From Tannerellaceae bacterium (lineage in GTDB: Bacteria; Bacteroidota; Bacteroidia; Bacteroidales; Tannerellaceae): 9,033 nucleotides of DNA. Shown piece after piece: positions 1 to 6,294 of this stretch. The position numbers and the translations under genes are program-made. The stretch spans positions 1 to 9,033 of the forward strand of contig JAITAD010000043.1 in the NCBI GenBank assembly GCA_031284275.1. The letters run 5' to 3'. A model generated the notes under the pieces. It worked only from the letters and a program-made list of their open reading frames with translations, was not told where the DNA came from and searched no databases. Every line of letters begins with the position of its first letter. Within the stretch, counting starts at the first letter, position 1.

Positions 1-68
1 CGAGCGGTCAGGGTGACGGAAGCCTGCCCGTCCTCCGTATTGTAAATAATCAGACTGTCCTTTTCCAC
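1..68 (-). CDS. RhuM-family protein, N-terminal fragment (cut by window edge)
   Basis: Only the first 22 codons are visible; the gene continues beyond the left edge. The reading frame opens after a TAA at 77-75 and has no ATG, so a GTG at 68-66 is the only reasonable start. It gives a peptide starting (M)EKDSLIIYNTEDGQ. A short leader followed by I-I-Y-x-T-x-D-G-Q and a beta-strand is how many RhuM-family proteins begin; these are widespread proteins of unclear role, often in genomic islands and sometimes linked to Fic/DOC-like modules. The start is supported by a -7 box (96-103) about 20 nt upstream. The family call rests on this short N-terminal pattern alone, so it is tentative; the diagnostic body of the protein lies outside the window. 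Confidence 0.5.
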   Translation of the reverse strand, partial: MEKDSLIIYNTEDGQASVTLTA

Positions 69-95
69 TATGTATTACCGGATGTTTTTCGAGTA

Positions 96-103
96 CAAAG
101 GTA
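96..103 (-). promoter_or_regulatory. Bacteroidota -7 promoter box (TACCTTTG) for the left-edge gene
   Basis: On the minus strand this reads TACCTTTG, a full match to the TAnnTTTG -7 consensus of the Bacteroidota primary sigma factor. It lies 27 nt before the GTG start at 68, leaving a leader of roughly 20 nt. No TTG/TTTG -33 element is seen at the usual 19-21 nt spacing. Confidence 0.5.
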
Positions 104-105
104 TC

Positions 106-125
106 AAAAGATGGGCAAAACCCAT
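106..125 (-). terminator. Weak rho-independent terminator after the SGNH gene
   Basis: On the minus strand the sequence forms a 5-bp hairpin, ATGGG-TTTTG-CCCAT, followed by CTTTT. It starts 24 nt after the stop codon of the SGNH-like gene, which is right for ending the ung/MBOAT/SGNH transcript. The stem is short and the U-tract is only four bases, so it would be a weak terminator. It abuts the promoter box of the next gene. Confidence 0.45.
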
Positions 126-148
126 GTCATCAAGTTGAAGGGAGCAGG

Positions 149-1087
149 TTACAGCCTGTCGAGGAGGCCGAGGGAACGGAGGCTGTCGCGCAGCAAAGGG
201 GTGATGATATCGGCGCCATAGCGATTGAGGTGATCACCGTCGGCGTAACAACTGTCGGGAAGGGGATATCGGGTATAATCGAAGTAGAAAGTCGTCCGGT
301 TATCGACAAGCGCATTGACGACGGAATCGGTCAGATGTTTGTAAAAAGGAGGGATATGGGCATAGTAACCTGACGAGACAGGCGCATTGAAAAGCACGAG
401 CTTACAGTCTCTCTCCCTGCAAAAGGATTGTATGTCGCAAAGGGCTTCGATGAACGAGAAATCCGGCGTTCTCAAGACATCGGCATCGTATCCTTCGTAA
501 TAATGTGCGGCTATTTTTGACGCCCAATCAACAGGAAGCGGCGCTATCTGCTCAGAATGGCTGTAAAGAAGCGGTATCCCCATCAGCTCCTGCTTCATCA
601 TGGGCAGACTGTTGCGCGAAAGAAATCCAAGTTCGTGGCAAAGTATCACCTCTATCATCGTCGCTCTGTCCGACAACTCCCAATAGCATCGGTATGGCAT
701 TTCACGGATAAAGGGATAGAAAGTAAAGCAATACTTGTAACAGTAAGCGGGCGTGTGCTGTTCATGCGAAGAAGCGAAAGAATGGTAAGATACGCCCACT
801 ATGACGAGCCGTAAGGAATCCTTCTCCGAGAGTATTCCGAGTTTTTTATAATCATTAGCGTGCCGTTCCGAACTGAAGGAAAAGTTAAAGGATTGATCAA
901 TACTGTCCGCAATCAAAGCTTTTTGCGGGTGTGAATCTCCTAAAATAACGGTAGACACGTTTTGGGAAGCCGCCACTGCATCACGAAATGTATAGTAAAA
1001 ATAGATACGGGTAACGACACAAAGTGCTGCGAAAACAATCACCGGACAGAGGGAAAAGCGGAGGAGGATACGAAAGAAACGGTTCAT
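149..1087 (-). CDS. Membrane-anchored SGNH hydrolase-like protein, partner of the MBOAT acyltransferase
   Basis: A 312-residue protein. Residues about 5-30 form one hydrophobic segment after a basic N-terminus (MNRFFRILLR), suggesting a membrane anchor or uncleaved signal with the rest outside the cytoplasm. Two SGNH landmarks are visible: GDSH at residues 50-53 (block I, nucleophile serine 52) and DGDH at 283-286 (block V, D-x-x-H) close to the C-terminus, followed by LNRYGAD. This spacing fits SGNH/GDSL-type O-acetyltransferase or esterase domains of the kind found beside AlgI-like MBOAT proteins (AlgJ/AlgX, DltD, PatB logic). The gene starts 8 nt after the MBOAT stop, so the two are almost certainly co-transcribed. 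Inference: it takes the acyl group delivered across the membrane by the MBOAT and places it on an extracytoplasmic glycan, or removes it. The 5' half of the gene is AT-richer than its neighbours (about 35-43% GC in 841-960, against about 67% in a sample of glgB). The substrate is unknown. Confidence 0.75.
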   Translation of the reverse strand: MNRFFRILLRFSLCPVIVFAALCVVTRIYFYYTFRDAVAASQNVSTVILGDSHPQKALIADSIDQSFNFSFSSERHANDYKKLGILSEKDSLRLVIVGVSYHSFASSHEQHTPAYCYKYCFTFYPFIREMPYRCYWELSDRATMIEVILCHELGFLSRNSLPMMKQELMGIPLLYSHSEQIAPLPVDWASKIAAHYYEGYDADVLRTPDFSFIEALCDIQSFCRERDCKLVLFNAPVSSGYYAHIPPFYKHLTDSVVNALVDNRTTFYFDYTRYPLPDSCYADGDHLNRYGADIITPLLRDSLRSLGLLDRL

Positions 1088-1095
1088 GGCAACAT

Positions 1096-2553
1096 TCAGA
1101 ATTGGAAATAGATAAATCCGACCGGATTAGCGGCGTTGAAGAAGTAGACAATCAGCAGGAACACCGTATAGGTGGCTGTACGGAGAGGCATGTTGGGTGT
1201 CCGGAGACACAGGGCATGAGGGCGGTCACGGTGTAGCCACTCGAAAAGGAACATCACGAGAATGAAAACAAATGTCATGATACCGGTGAAAAGGGAAAGA
1301 TTCCATGCGGGATGGATATATACCGTGCTGAAAAGGGACGGAGTGAAAATCCCCTGTATGTATGCAATGGCATGGGAAAAGCTCTCGGCACGGAACAGTA
1401 TCCATCCCAAGAGAACCAAAACAAAAGTGGAAGCCATCCGGAACAGTTCGCCGAATGTCGGCAACGATCGGCCGGCAGCGACCACGTCGCGAAAACGGCG
1501 GTTACGGTGCAACAGTAACAGCGGCAGAAAGAGCAGGGCATGATAAGCGCCCCAGAGGACGAACGTCCAATTGGCGCCATGCCAAAGCCCGCTCAACAGG
1601 AATATCACCATCGTGTTGCGGAAACTCGTCCATTTCCCAAAGCGGCTGCCGCCAAGGGGGATATAGACGTAATCCCTGAACCACGTCGTCAGCGAGATAT
1701 GCCACCGACGCCAGAACTCCGCAACGTCGCGAGAGAAGTATGGCACACGGAAGTTCTGCATCAGGCGGATACCGAACAGCCGCGCGCTGCCGATAGCGAT
1801 ATCCGAATAGCCGGAAAAGTCGCAGTATATCTGTATCGTGAAAAAGAACGCTCCGAGCAGAAGGGTACTGCCCGAAAGACCTTCATGATGTTCAAATATC
1901 ACATTGACGTACGTAGCGCAATTGTCGGCGATGACCACCTTCTTGAAGAAACCCCAGAGTATCTGTCGCAAGCCGTCGGTAGCGGCGTCACAGTCGAAAG
2001 TGCGCGGACGGAGGAATTGGGGCAGGAGATTGGTTGCCCGCTCTATCGGCCCGGCCATCATCTGCGGAAAGAAAGAGATGTAGGCGAAAAATGCCGCCAC
2101 ATCGTGCGTAGCGGGCAGGGTACGGCGGTAGACGTCGATGGTATAGCTCAGGGCTTGGAAGGTGTAAAAGCTGATGCCGACGGGCAGGACGAGGTTTAGC
2201 GTAACGGCGTCCATCTCGTAGCCGAAAGAACGGCAGAGGACGGCGAGCGAGTCGGCGAAGAAATTGAAATATTTGAAAAGGCCGAGAATAAGCAGGTTGA
2301 GGACGATATTGGCGGTGCATATCAATCGCCTTTTCTGCCGGCTTTCATACCGTTCCAACGCCAGCCCGCTGACAAAGCCCGACAGCGAGGTGATGAGCAG
2401 CAGCGACAGAAACCGCCAGTCCCACCATCCGTAAAAGAAGTAGCTCGCCGCAATGACGAACCAATTTTGTACTTTGAGCCGTTTGAAGACGAACCAATAC
2501 AATAGAAAGACCGCCGGCAGAAACAGCAGATAGGCCAAAGAATTAAACAGCAT
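1096..2553 (-). CDS. MBOAT-family O-acyltransferase (AlgI/DltB-like)
   Basis: A 485-residue polytopic inner-membrane protein, the usual length for AlgI-type MBOATs. Family marks are clear: YFFYGWWDWRF near residues 38-48, PVGISFYTFQALSY from residue 124, a D-F-S-G-Y-S-D-I-A-I-G block from residue 245, FWRRWHIS at 280-287 followed by WFRDYVYIPLGGSR, and the catalytic-histidine motif SGLWHGANW with His325. The C-terminus ends in FIYFQF, as is common in this group. Such proteins pass an acyl group, usually acetyl, from a cytoplasmic donor through the membrane to a partner or polymer outside. Here the partner is very likely the SGNH-like protein encoded 8 nt downstream. The gene lies 33 nt after ung, and a -7 box overlapping the ung stop codon could give it its own transcription. 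Calling it algI would be misleading, since no alginate genes are visible. Confidence 0.92.
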   Translation of the reverse strand: MLFNSLAYLLFLPAVFLLYWFVFKRLKVQNWFVIAASYFFYGWWDWRFLSLLLITSLSGFVSGLALERYESRQKRRLICTANIVLNLLILGLFKYFNFFADSLAVLCRSFGYEMDAVTLNLVLPVGISFYTFQALSYTIDVYRRTLPATHDVAAFFAYISFFPQMMAGPIERATNLLPQFLRPRTFDCDAATDGLRQILWGFFKKVVIADNCATYVNVIFEHHEGLSGSTLLLGAFFFTIQIYCDFSGYSDIAIGSARLFGIRLMQNFRVPYFSRDVAEFWRRWHISLTTWFRDYVYIPLGGSRFGKWTSFRNTMVIFLLSGLWHGANWTFVLWGAYHALLFLPLLLLHRNRRFRDVVAAGRSLPTFGELFRMASTFVLVLLGWILFRAESFSHAIAYIQGIFTPSLFSTVYIHPAWNLSLFTGIMTFVFILVMFLFEWLHRDRPHALCLRTPNMPLRTATYTVFLLIVYFFNAANPVGFIYFQF

Positions 2554-2581
2554 AGCCTAAGGTTTTGGTTGCAGGTCTGCT

Positions 2582-2589
2582 CAAAGTTA
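2582..2589 (-). promoter_or_regulatory. Candidate -7 box (TAACTTTG) for the MBOAT gene, overlapping the ung stop
   Basis: The minus strand reads TAACTTTG, matching TAnnTTTG. Its first three bases are the TAA stop codon of ung. It would start a transcript with a leader of roughly 20 nt before the MBOAT ATG at 2553. No TTG is found 19-21 nt upstream, so this is a half-supported promoter; read-through from ung is equally possible. Confidence 0.4.
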
Positions 2590-3249
2590 CCAAACGATGG
2601 GCGTTTGTCCGGTAGAGCGGAGGTAGTCGTTTGCATGGGAGAAGTGGTGGTTGCCGAAGAAACCTCGCGAAGCGGATAGCGGTGAGGGATGAGGGGATTT
2701 CAGGACGAGGTTGCGGTCGGTATCCACGAAAGCCGCTTTGCGTTGGGCATAGGCGCCCCAAAGGATATAGACGATGTGCTGCCGATGCTCGGACAACCGG
2801 TGGATGACGGCATCGGTGAACGTTTCCCATCCTCTGTTCTGGTGGGAGCCGGCCGCTCCTGCGCGGACGGTCAGCGTAGCGTTGAGGAGCAACACGCCCT
2901 GCTCCGCCCAACGCGTGAGGTTACCCGTCGAGGGGGCGGGAGCGCCCATATCACTCTCTATCTCCTTGAAGATATTGACCAGCGAGGGAGGAAAAGGCAC
3001 ACCGTCCTGCACCGAGAAACACAATCCATGCGCCTGCCCCGGTTCGTGATAAGGATCTTGTCCGAGTATAACGACCTTGACCTGCTCGAAAGGACATCTA
3101 TCAAAAGCGTTGAAAATAGCGCCCGCCGGCGGGTAGACCTTTCCCTGCCGGTATTCCTGTCGCACAAAATCCGTCAGTTGCCGGAAGTAGTCTTTTTCAA
3201 ACTCTTCGGCCAACTGCTCTTTCCACTGCCGTTCAATTCTTACATCCAT
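2587..3249 (-). CDS. ung: Uracil-DNA glycosylase, family 1
   Basis: A 220-residue cytoplasmic repair enzyme that removes uracil from DNA and starts base-excision repair; the length is close to E. coli Ung (229). All family-1 motifs are present: GQDPYH at residues 63-68 with the water-activating Asp65, the uracil-pocket Phe78 in GLCFSV, PPSLVNIFKEI at 87-97, LLLNATLTVRAG at 120-131 with Asn123, SHQNRGWE, and HPSPLS at 187-192 with His187 (DNA intercalation loop and catalytic His). It ends in TPIVW-TAA. No Ung-blocking change is seen, so it should be active. The start at 3249 gives a normal N-terminus (MDVRIERQWKEQL). The only TAnnTTTG box upstream on this strand is at 3466-3473, which would make a leader of about 210 nt running antisense across the tRNA-Arg gene. 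Confidence 0.97.
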   Translation of the reverse strand: MDVRIERQWKEQLAEEFEKDYFRQLTDFVRQEYRQGKVYPPAGAIFNAFDRCPFEQVKVVILGQDPYHEPGQAHGLCFSVQDGVPFPPSLVNIFKEIESDMGAPAPSTGNLTRWAEQGVLLLNATLTVRAGAAGSHQNRGWETFTDAVIHRLSEHRQHIVYILWGAYAQRKAAFVDTDRNLVLKSPHPSPLSASRGFFGNHHFSHANDYLRSTGQTPIVW

Positions 3250-3302
3250 AACGGGTCTTCAACTTTGTTTCATATGCAGGCCGCATGTTCCGGAAGGAAT
3301 GT

Positions 3303-3310
3303 TACCTTTG
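3303..3310 (+). promoter_or_regulatory. -7 promoter box (TACCTTTG) for tRNA-Arg
   Basis: TACCTTTG matches the Bacteroidota -7 consensus TAnnTTTG and ends 13 nt before the tRNA 5' end, so initiation a few bases downstream gives a short tRNA leader. A TTTG is present upstream (3264-3267), but at 35 nt it is too far to count as a normal -33 element. Confidence 0.6.
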
Positions 3311-3323
3311 CACCGCTTTGCGA

Positions 3324-3395
3324 GCACCTATAGTTCAATGGATAGAATATCGGATTCCGGTTCCGACGATTGGGGTTCGACTCCCCATAGGTGTA
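3324..3395 (+). tRNA. tRNA-Arg (anticodon CCG)
   Basis: The full cloverleaf can be folded by eye. Acceptor GCACCTA pairs with TAGGTGT. The D stem is GTTC/GAAT (3333-3348). The anticodon stem TCGGA/TCCGA encloses loop TTCCGGT, with anticodon CCG at 3357-3359 reading CGG (Arg). A 4-base variable region (CGAT) is followed by the T arm TGGGG-TTCGACT-CCCCA. The discriminator is A3395. CCA is not encoded, so it must be added after transcription. The first acceptor pair is a G1-U72 wobble rather than G-C. The gene stands alone on the plus strand between minus-strand lon and ung. Confidence 0.95.
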
Positions 3396-3465
3396 CGTCT
3401 TCCCCATAATTTTCAGCGGTCTTTCGCAATTACGTACCATTCTCCGACTCTTGCCTATTACAAGG

Positions 3466-3495
3466 CAAAGGTAACGTTTCCCCTCTTGTTTCCAA
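3466..3495 (-). promoter_or_regulatory. Complete -33/-7 promoter facing the tRNA and ung
   Basis: The minus strand reads TTG (3495-3493), a 19-nt spacer, then TACCTTTG (3473-3466). Both the box and the spacing fit the Bacteroidota consensus (TTG, 19-21 nt, TAnnTTTG); it is the best promoter match in the window. Initiation near 3460 would produce RNA antisense to the tRNA-Arg and then reach the ung start at 3249. The likely role is ung transcription, by position. Confidence 0.55.
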
Positions 3496-3504
3496 GCGAG
3501 GTGA

Positions 3505-3545
3505 CAAGGATGACATCCCCCTTGCGGGGAGCAGGGGATGCAAGG
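3505..3545. repeat. Interleaved GC-rich inverted repeats between lon and tRNA-Arg
   Basis: CATCCCC (3514-3520) pairs with GGGGATG (3534-3540). CCTTGC (3520-3525) pairs with GCAAGG (3540-3545). CCCC (3518-3521) can also pair with GGGG (3526-3529) around a TTGC loop, and CAAGG (3505-3509) with CCTTG (3520-3524). The first two pairings cross each other, so they are alternatives or a pseudoknot. No T-tract follows on either strand. It may act as a transcript 3' end or mRNA-stabilising structure for lon. Confidence 0.4.
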
Positions 3546-3547
3546 CG

Positions 3548-3561
3548 CTGACCTCAGTCAG
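3548..3561 (-). other. Small hairpin over the lon stop codon
   Basis: CTGAC-CTCA-GTCAG is a perfect 5-bp stem with a 4-base loop that includes the lon TGA stop (3560-3558). It lies next to the inverted repeats at 3505-3545, so the 3' end of lon mRNA is strongly structured. No U-tract follows, so I do not call it an intrinsic terminator. Confidence 0.35.
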
Positions 3562-6197
3562 AAGAGCGGGTTGGCGACTTTCTCTTCGAGGAGGACGAGG
3601 GCAATGACTTCGAGGATATCTTCCACGTAGTGGAATGTCAGGCCTTTGAGATAATCGGGAGATATCTCGTCGATGTCCTTTTTATTCGCTTTGCAGAGGA
3701 TCAGCTCCATGATACCGGCTCGCTTGGCGGCGAGTATCTTCTCCTTGATACCGCCGACGGGAAGCACTTTCCCGCGCAAGGTGATTTCGCCCGTCATGGC
3801 GATATGGCTTTTCACCTTACGCTGCGTGAAAACCGACACCAGCGAGGTCGCCATCGTGATACCCGCACTCGGGCCGTCCTTCGGGATAGCGCCTTCGGGG
3901 ACGTGGATATGGACGTTCCACTGCTCGAAGAGTTCTTCGGGGATGTTGAAGAGCGAGGCGTGCGCATGTACGTACTCAAGCGCCAGAATAGCAGACTCTT
4001 TCATCACCTCGCCGAGGTTACCCGTAAGCGTCAGCTTCTGTCCTTTCCCCTTACTCAGGCTGGACTCGACGTAAAGGATAGCGCCGCCGACGGCCGTCCA
4101 GGCCAATCCTGTCACCACGCCGGCGTAGTCGTTGCCCTGATACTGGTCGCGGAAATATTCCGGTGCACCAAGGTAATCTTTCACCTCTGCCGGATCAATA
4201 CGGGCAGGTAGCGCTTCGTCGGAAGCCGTCTTGCGCGCCAGCTTGCGCATGACCTTGGCTATCTTCTTGTCCAATTCCCGCACGCCGCTCTCGCGGGTGT
4301 AGGATTCGATGATAAGTTGCAACGTTTTCGGAGGGAATTTCACCGCCCCCTTGGGGATACCGTGCTGATCCATCTGTTTAGGAAGAAGGTGTCGGCGGGC
4401 TATCTCCGCTTTTTCCTCCATGATATAACCGCTCACCTCAATAAGTTCCATACGGTCGAGCAGGGGTTGGGAAATATTGTTGATGTTGTTCGCCGTAGCA
4501 ATGAACATGACCTTGCTGAGGTCGTAATCAATGTCAAGGTAGTTATCGTGGAAGGCGTTGTTCTGTTCGGGGTCGAGCACTTCCAACAGGGCGGAAGCCG
4601 GATCGCCGCGAAACTCGCTCGACACCTTGTCTATCTCGTCCAATACAAAGACGGGATTGGAGGAACCGGCTTTAAGCAGGTTCTGGACAATGCGGCCACA
4701 CATGGCGCCGATATAGGTGCGTCGGTGTCCGCGTATCTCCGCCTCATCGTGCAGGCCGCCTAACGATACACGGGCGTATTTGCGTTTCAATGCCCTCGCC
4801 ACCGACTTTCCCAGAGAAGTCTTCCCCACCCCGGGAGGGCCGTAAAGGCAGAGGATAGGCGACTTCATGTCACCTTTCAATTTCAGGACGGCCAGATGTT
4901 CGATGATACGTTCTTTTACCTTTTCCAGTCCGTAATGGTCGCGGTCAAGAACGTTCTGCGCATGGCGGAGGTCGAAATTATCCTTCGTGCAGGTACCCCA
5001 TGGCAGGCTGATGAGCGTTTCCACGTATTGGGCTTGCATGGAATATTCCGGCGACTGTATATGCATTATCTCCAGCCGCTTTAACTCCTTCTCGAACAGC
5101 TCGGCCGCCGCCTTCGGCCAGTCCTTGCTTTTCGCTTTCTTGCGCAGTTCGCGGATTTCCACACCTCCCGGTGTACCCGTCAGCTCCTCCTGTATCGTGC
5201 GAAGTTGCTGTTGCAGGAAATACTCGCGCTGCTGCTGGTCAAGGTCCTGACTGGTCTTCATCTGGATACTCGCCTTCAACTCCATCAGCTGGCACTCGCG
5301 GTTGAGGACTTTGAGCAGCAGGTAGGCGCGGTCGCACAGGTTATCGATGGAGAGCAGCTCCTGTTTTTCCTCCGTGCGCATGGTGAGGTAACAGCCGGCG
5401 AAGTTCAGCAGGTAATTGTGGTTGCGGGTGTTACGGATGGAGAGTACCAGATCGCGCGGAGGGTCGGTAGCGTTCAGCATCCGCAAGGTGATGTCGCGCA
5501 CTCCTGCCAGAAGCGCTTGAAACTCGACTTCCCGCTTTTCGGGTATGACATCGTCCAACAGCTCGGCGTTTCCCGTGAGAAAAGGGTCGCTGCCGGTCAA
5601 CTCTTTCAGTCGGAAACGTTTCCGTCCCTGTAAGATAACGGTCATCCCGCCGTCCGGCATATCGAAGACACGCAGGACGCTCGACACCACCCCGACAGGA
5701 TACAGGTCTTCGAAACCCGGATCCTCCGTCTCGGCCAATTTCTGACGAATGACGCCTATCAGTTGCTTCTTCCTCGCCGCCGTACGGACAAGCTTCATCG
5801 ACTTCGTCCGCCCTACCACCACCGGCATGGCAATACTCGGAAACATACTCATATCCCTCAAGACGAGGATAGGCAGACTCTCGCTTATCCCCTTAACGTC
5901 ATCGGTGAAACCGTCTTCGGCATGGCAATCCATGATTACGGGCATCATGAAACTGTCCACCTCGTAAAGGTCTTCTCCGTCTTCTTTGCGTGAGCTGTTC
6001 CCTTTCCGCCGTCCTTTGCGACCCGTTTTCTCTTCTTCCTTCAAGTCTGCAACCTTTTCGGCTGCCGCCGTGACGTCCCCTTTTTCCGTAACTTCTTCGG
6101 CTGTCGGTACGGCCTCGCTACGCCCGTCGACCATCTCACCGGCCTCCGTTACGTTAGCGCGCTGTTTTTCCGACAGGCTATCTTTTTTCTTAGACAT
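3558..6197 (-). CDS. lon: ATP-dependent protease La (LonA)
   Basis: An 879-residue cytoplasmic AAA+ serine protease that degrades misfolded and regulatory proteins as a hexamer. Domains in order: a charged low-complexity extension (about 1-105, rich in Lys/Glu/Arg); the substrate-binding LON N-domain (about 108-305, starting LPILVLRDMSMFP); a helical linker (about 310-395); the AAA+ module with Walker A GPPGVGKT at 453-460 and Walker B VFVLDEID at 516-523; and the protease domain with PKDGPSAG carrying catalytic Ser777 and GGIKEK carrying Lys820. The 43-residue Ser-Lys spacing matches E. coli Lon (Ser679/Lys722). The protein is about 95 residues longer than E. coli Lon (784), all at the N-terminus. 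The start at 6197 is supported by a -7 box at 6230-6237. Internal Met22 or Met84/85 remain possible starts. glgB ends 97 nt upstream on the same strand. Confidence 0.97.
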   Translation of the reverse strand: MSKKKDSLSEKQRANVTEAGEMVDGRSEAVPTAEEVTEKGDVTAAAEKVADLKEEEKTGRKGRRKGNSSRKEDGEDLYEVDSFMMPVIMDCHAEDGFTDDVKGISESLPILVLRDMSMFPSIAMPVVVGRTKSMKLVRTAARKKQLIGVIRQKLAETEDPGFEDLYPVGVVSSVLRVFDMPDGGMTVILQGRKRFRLKELTGSDPFLTGNAELLDDVIPEKREVEFQALLAGVRDITLRMLNATDPPRDLVLSIRNTRNHNYLLNFAGCYLTMRTEEKQELLSIDNLCDRAYLLLKVLNRECQLMELKASIQMKTSQDLDQQQREYFLQQQLRTIQEELTGTPGGVEIRELRKKAKSKDWPKAAAELFEKELKRLEIMHIQSPEYSMQAQYVETLISLPWGTCTKDNFDLRHAQNVLDRDHYGLEKVKERIIEHLAVLKLKGDMKSPILCLYGPPGVGKTSLGKSVARALKRKYARVSLGGLHDEAEIRGHRRTYIGAMCGRIVQNLLKAGSSNPVFVLDEIDKVSSEFRGDPASALLEVLDPEQNNAFHDNYLDIDYDLSKVMFIATANNINNISQPLLDRMELIEVSGYIMEEKAEIARRHLLPKQMDQHGIPKGAVKFPPKTLQLIIESYTRESGVRELDKKIAKVMRKLARKTASDEALPARIDPAEVKDYLGAPEYFRDQYQGNDYAGVVTGLAWTAVGGAILYVESSLSKGKGQKLTLTGNLGEVMKESAILALEYVHAHASLFNIPEELFEQWNVHIHVPEGAIPKDGPSAGITMATSLVSVFTQRKVKSHIAMTGEITLRGKVLPVGGIKEKILAAKRAGIMELILCKANKKDIDEISPDYLKGLTFHYVEDILEVIALVLLEEKVANPLF

Positions 6198-6229
6198 TCC
6201 CTGTTTCCCTTGTATCCGTAATTACGCCC

Positions 6230-6237
6230 CAAAAGTA
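6230..6237 (-). promoter_or_regulatory. -7 promoter box (TACTTTTG) for lon
   Basis: The minus strand reads TACTTTTG, matching TAnnTTTG, 33 nt before the lon ATG; expected leader about 26 nt. The -33 position holds only a poor match (GTG). It lies in the 97-nt glgB-lon gap, supporting independent transcription of lon. No heat-shock-type element is evident. Confidence 0.5.
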
Positions 6238-6294
6238 GCCCTTCCCGCCGACCTTTTCACCCTCTCGGCATAAACTTCTCAACAACGGACTGCC

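Noticed and set aside
1540..2199. 219-codon plus-strand open frame antisense to the MBOAT gene
   Set aside because: Shadow frame of a well-conserved membrane protein; composition is polar and atypical, with no motif or start signal.
3264..3267. TTTG as -33 element of the tRNA-Arg promoter
   Set aside because: It lies 35 nt from the -7 box instead of 19-21 nt.
2689..3333. 214-codon plus-strand open frame antisense to ung, running to the tRNA
   Set aside because: Shadow of ung; no protein-like domain, and it would overlap the tRNA promoter and the tRNA 5' end.
3451..3468. Inverted repeat TTGCC...GGCAA after the tRNA as a tRNA terminator
   Set aside because: Five base pairs, 56 nt downstream and without a T-tract; it overlaps the minus-strand -7 box, so any role is more likely at that promoter.
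6247..6269. Hairpin GCCGA...TCGGC between glgB and lon as a glgB terminator
   Set aside because: Only 5 bp with a 13-base loop and no U-tract on the minus strand; it also sits in the upstream part of the lon promoter.
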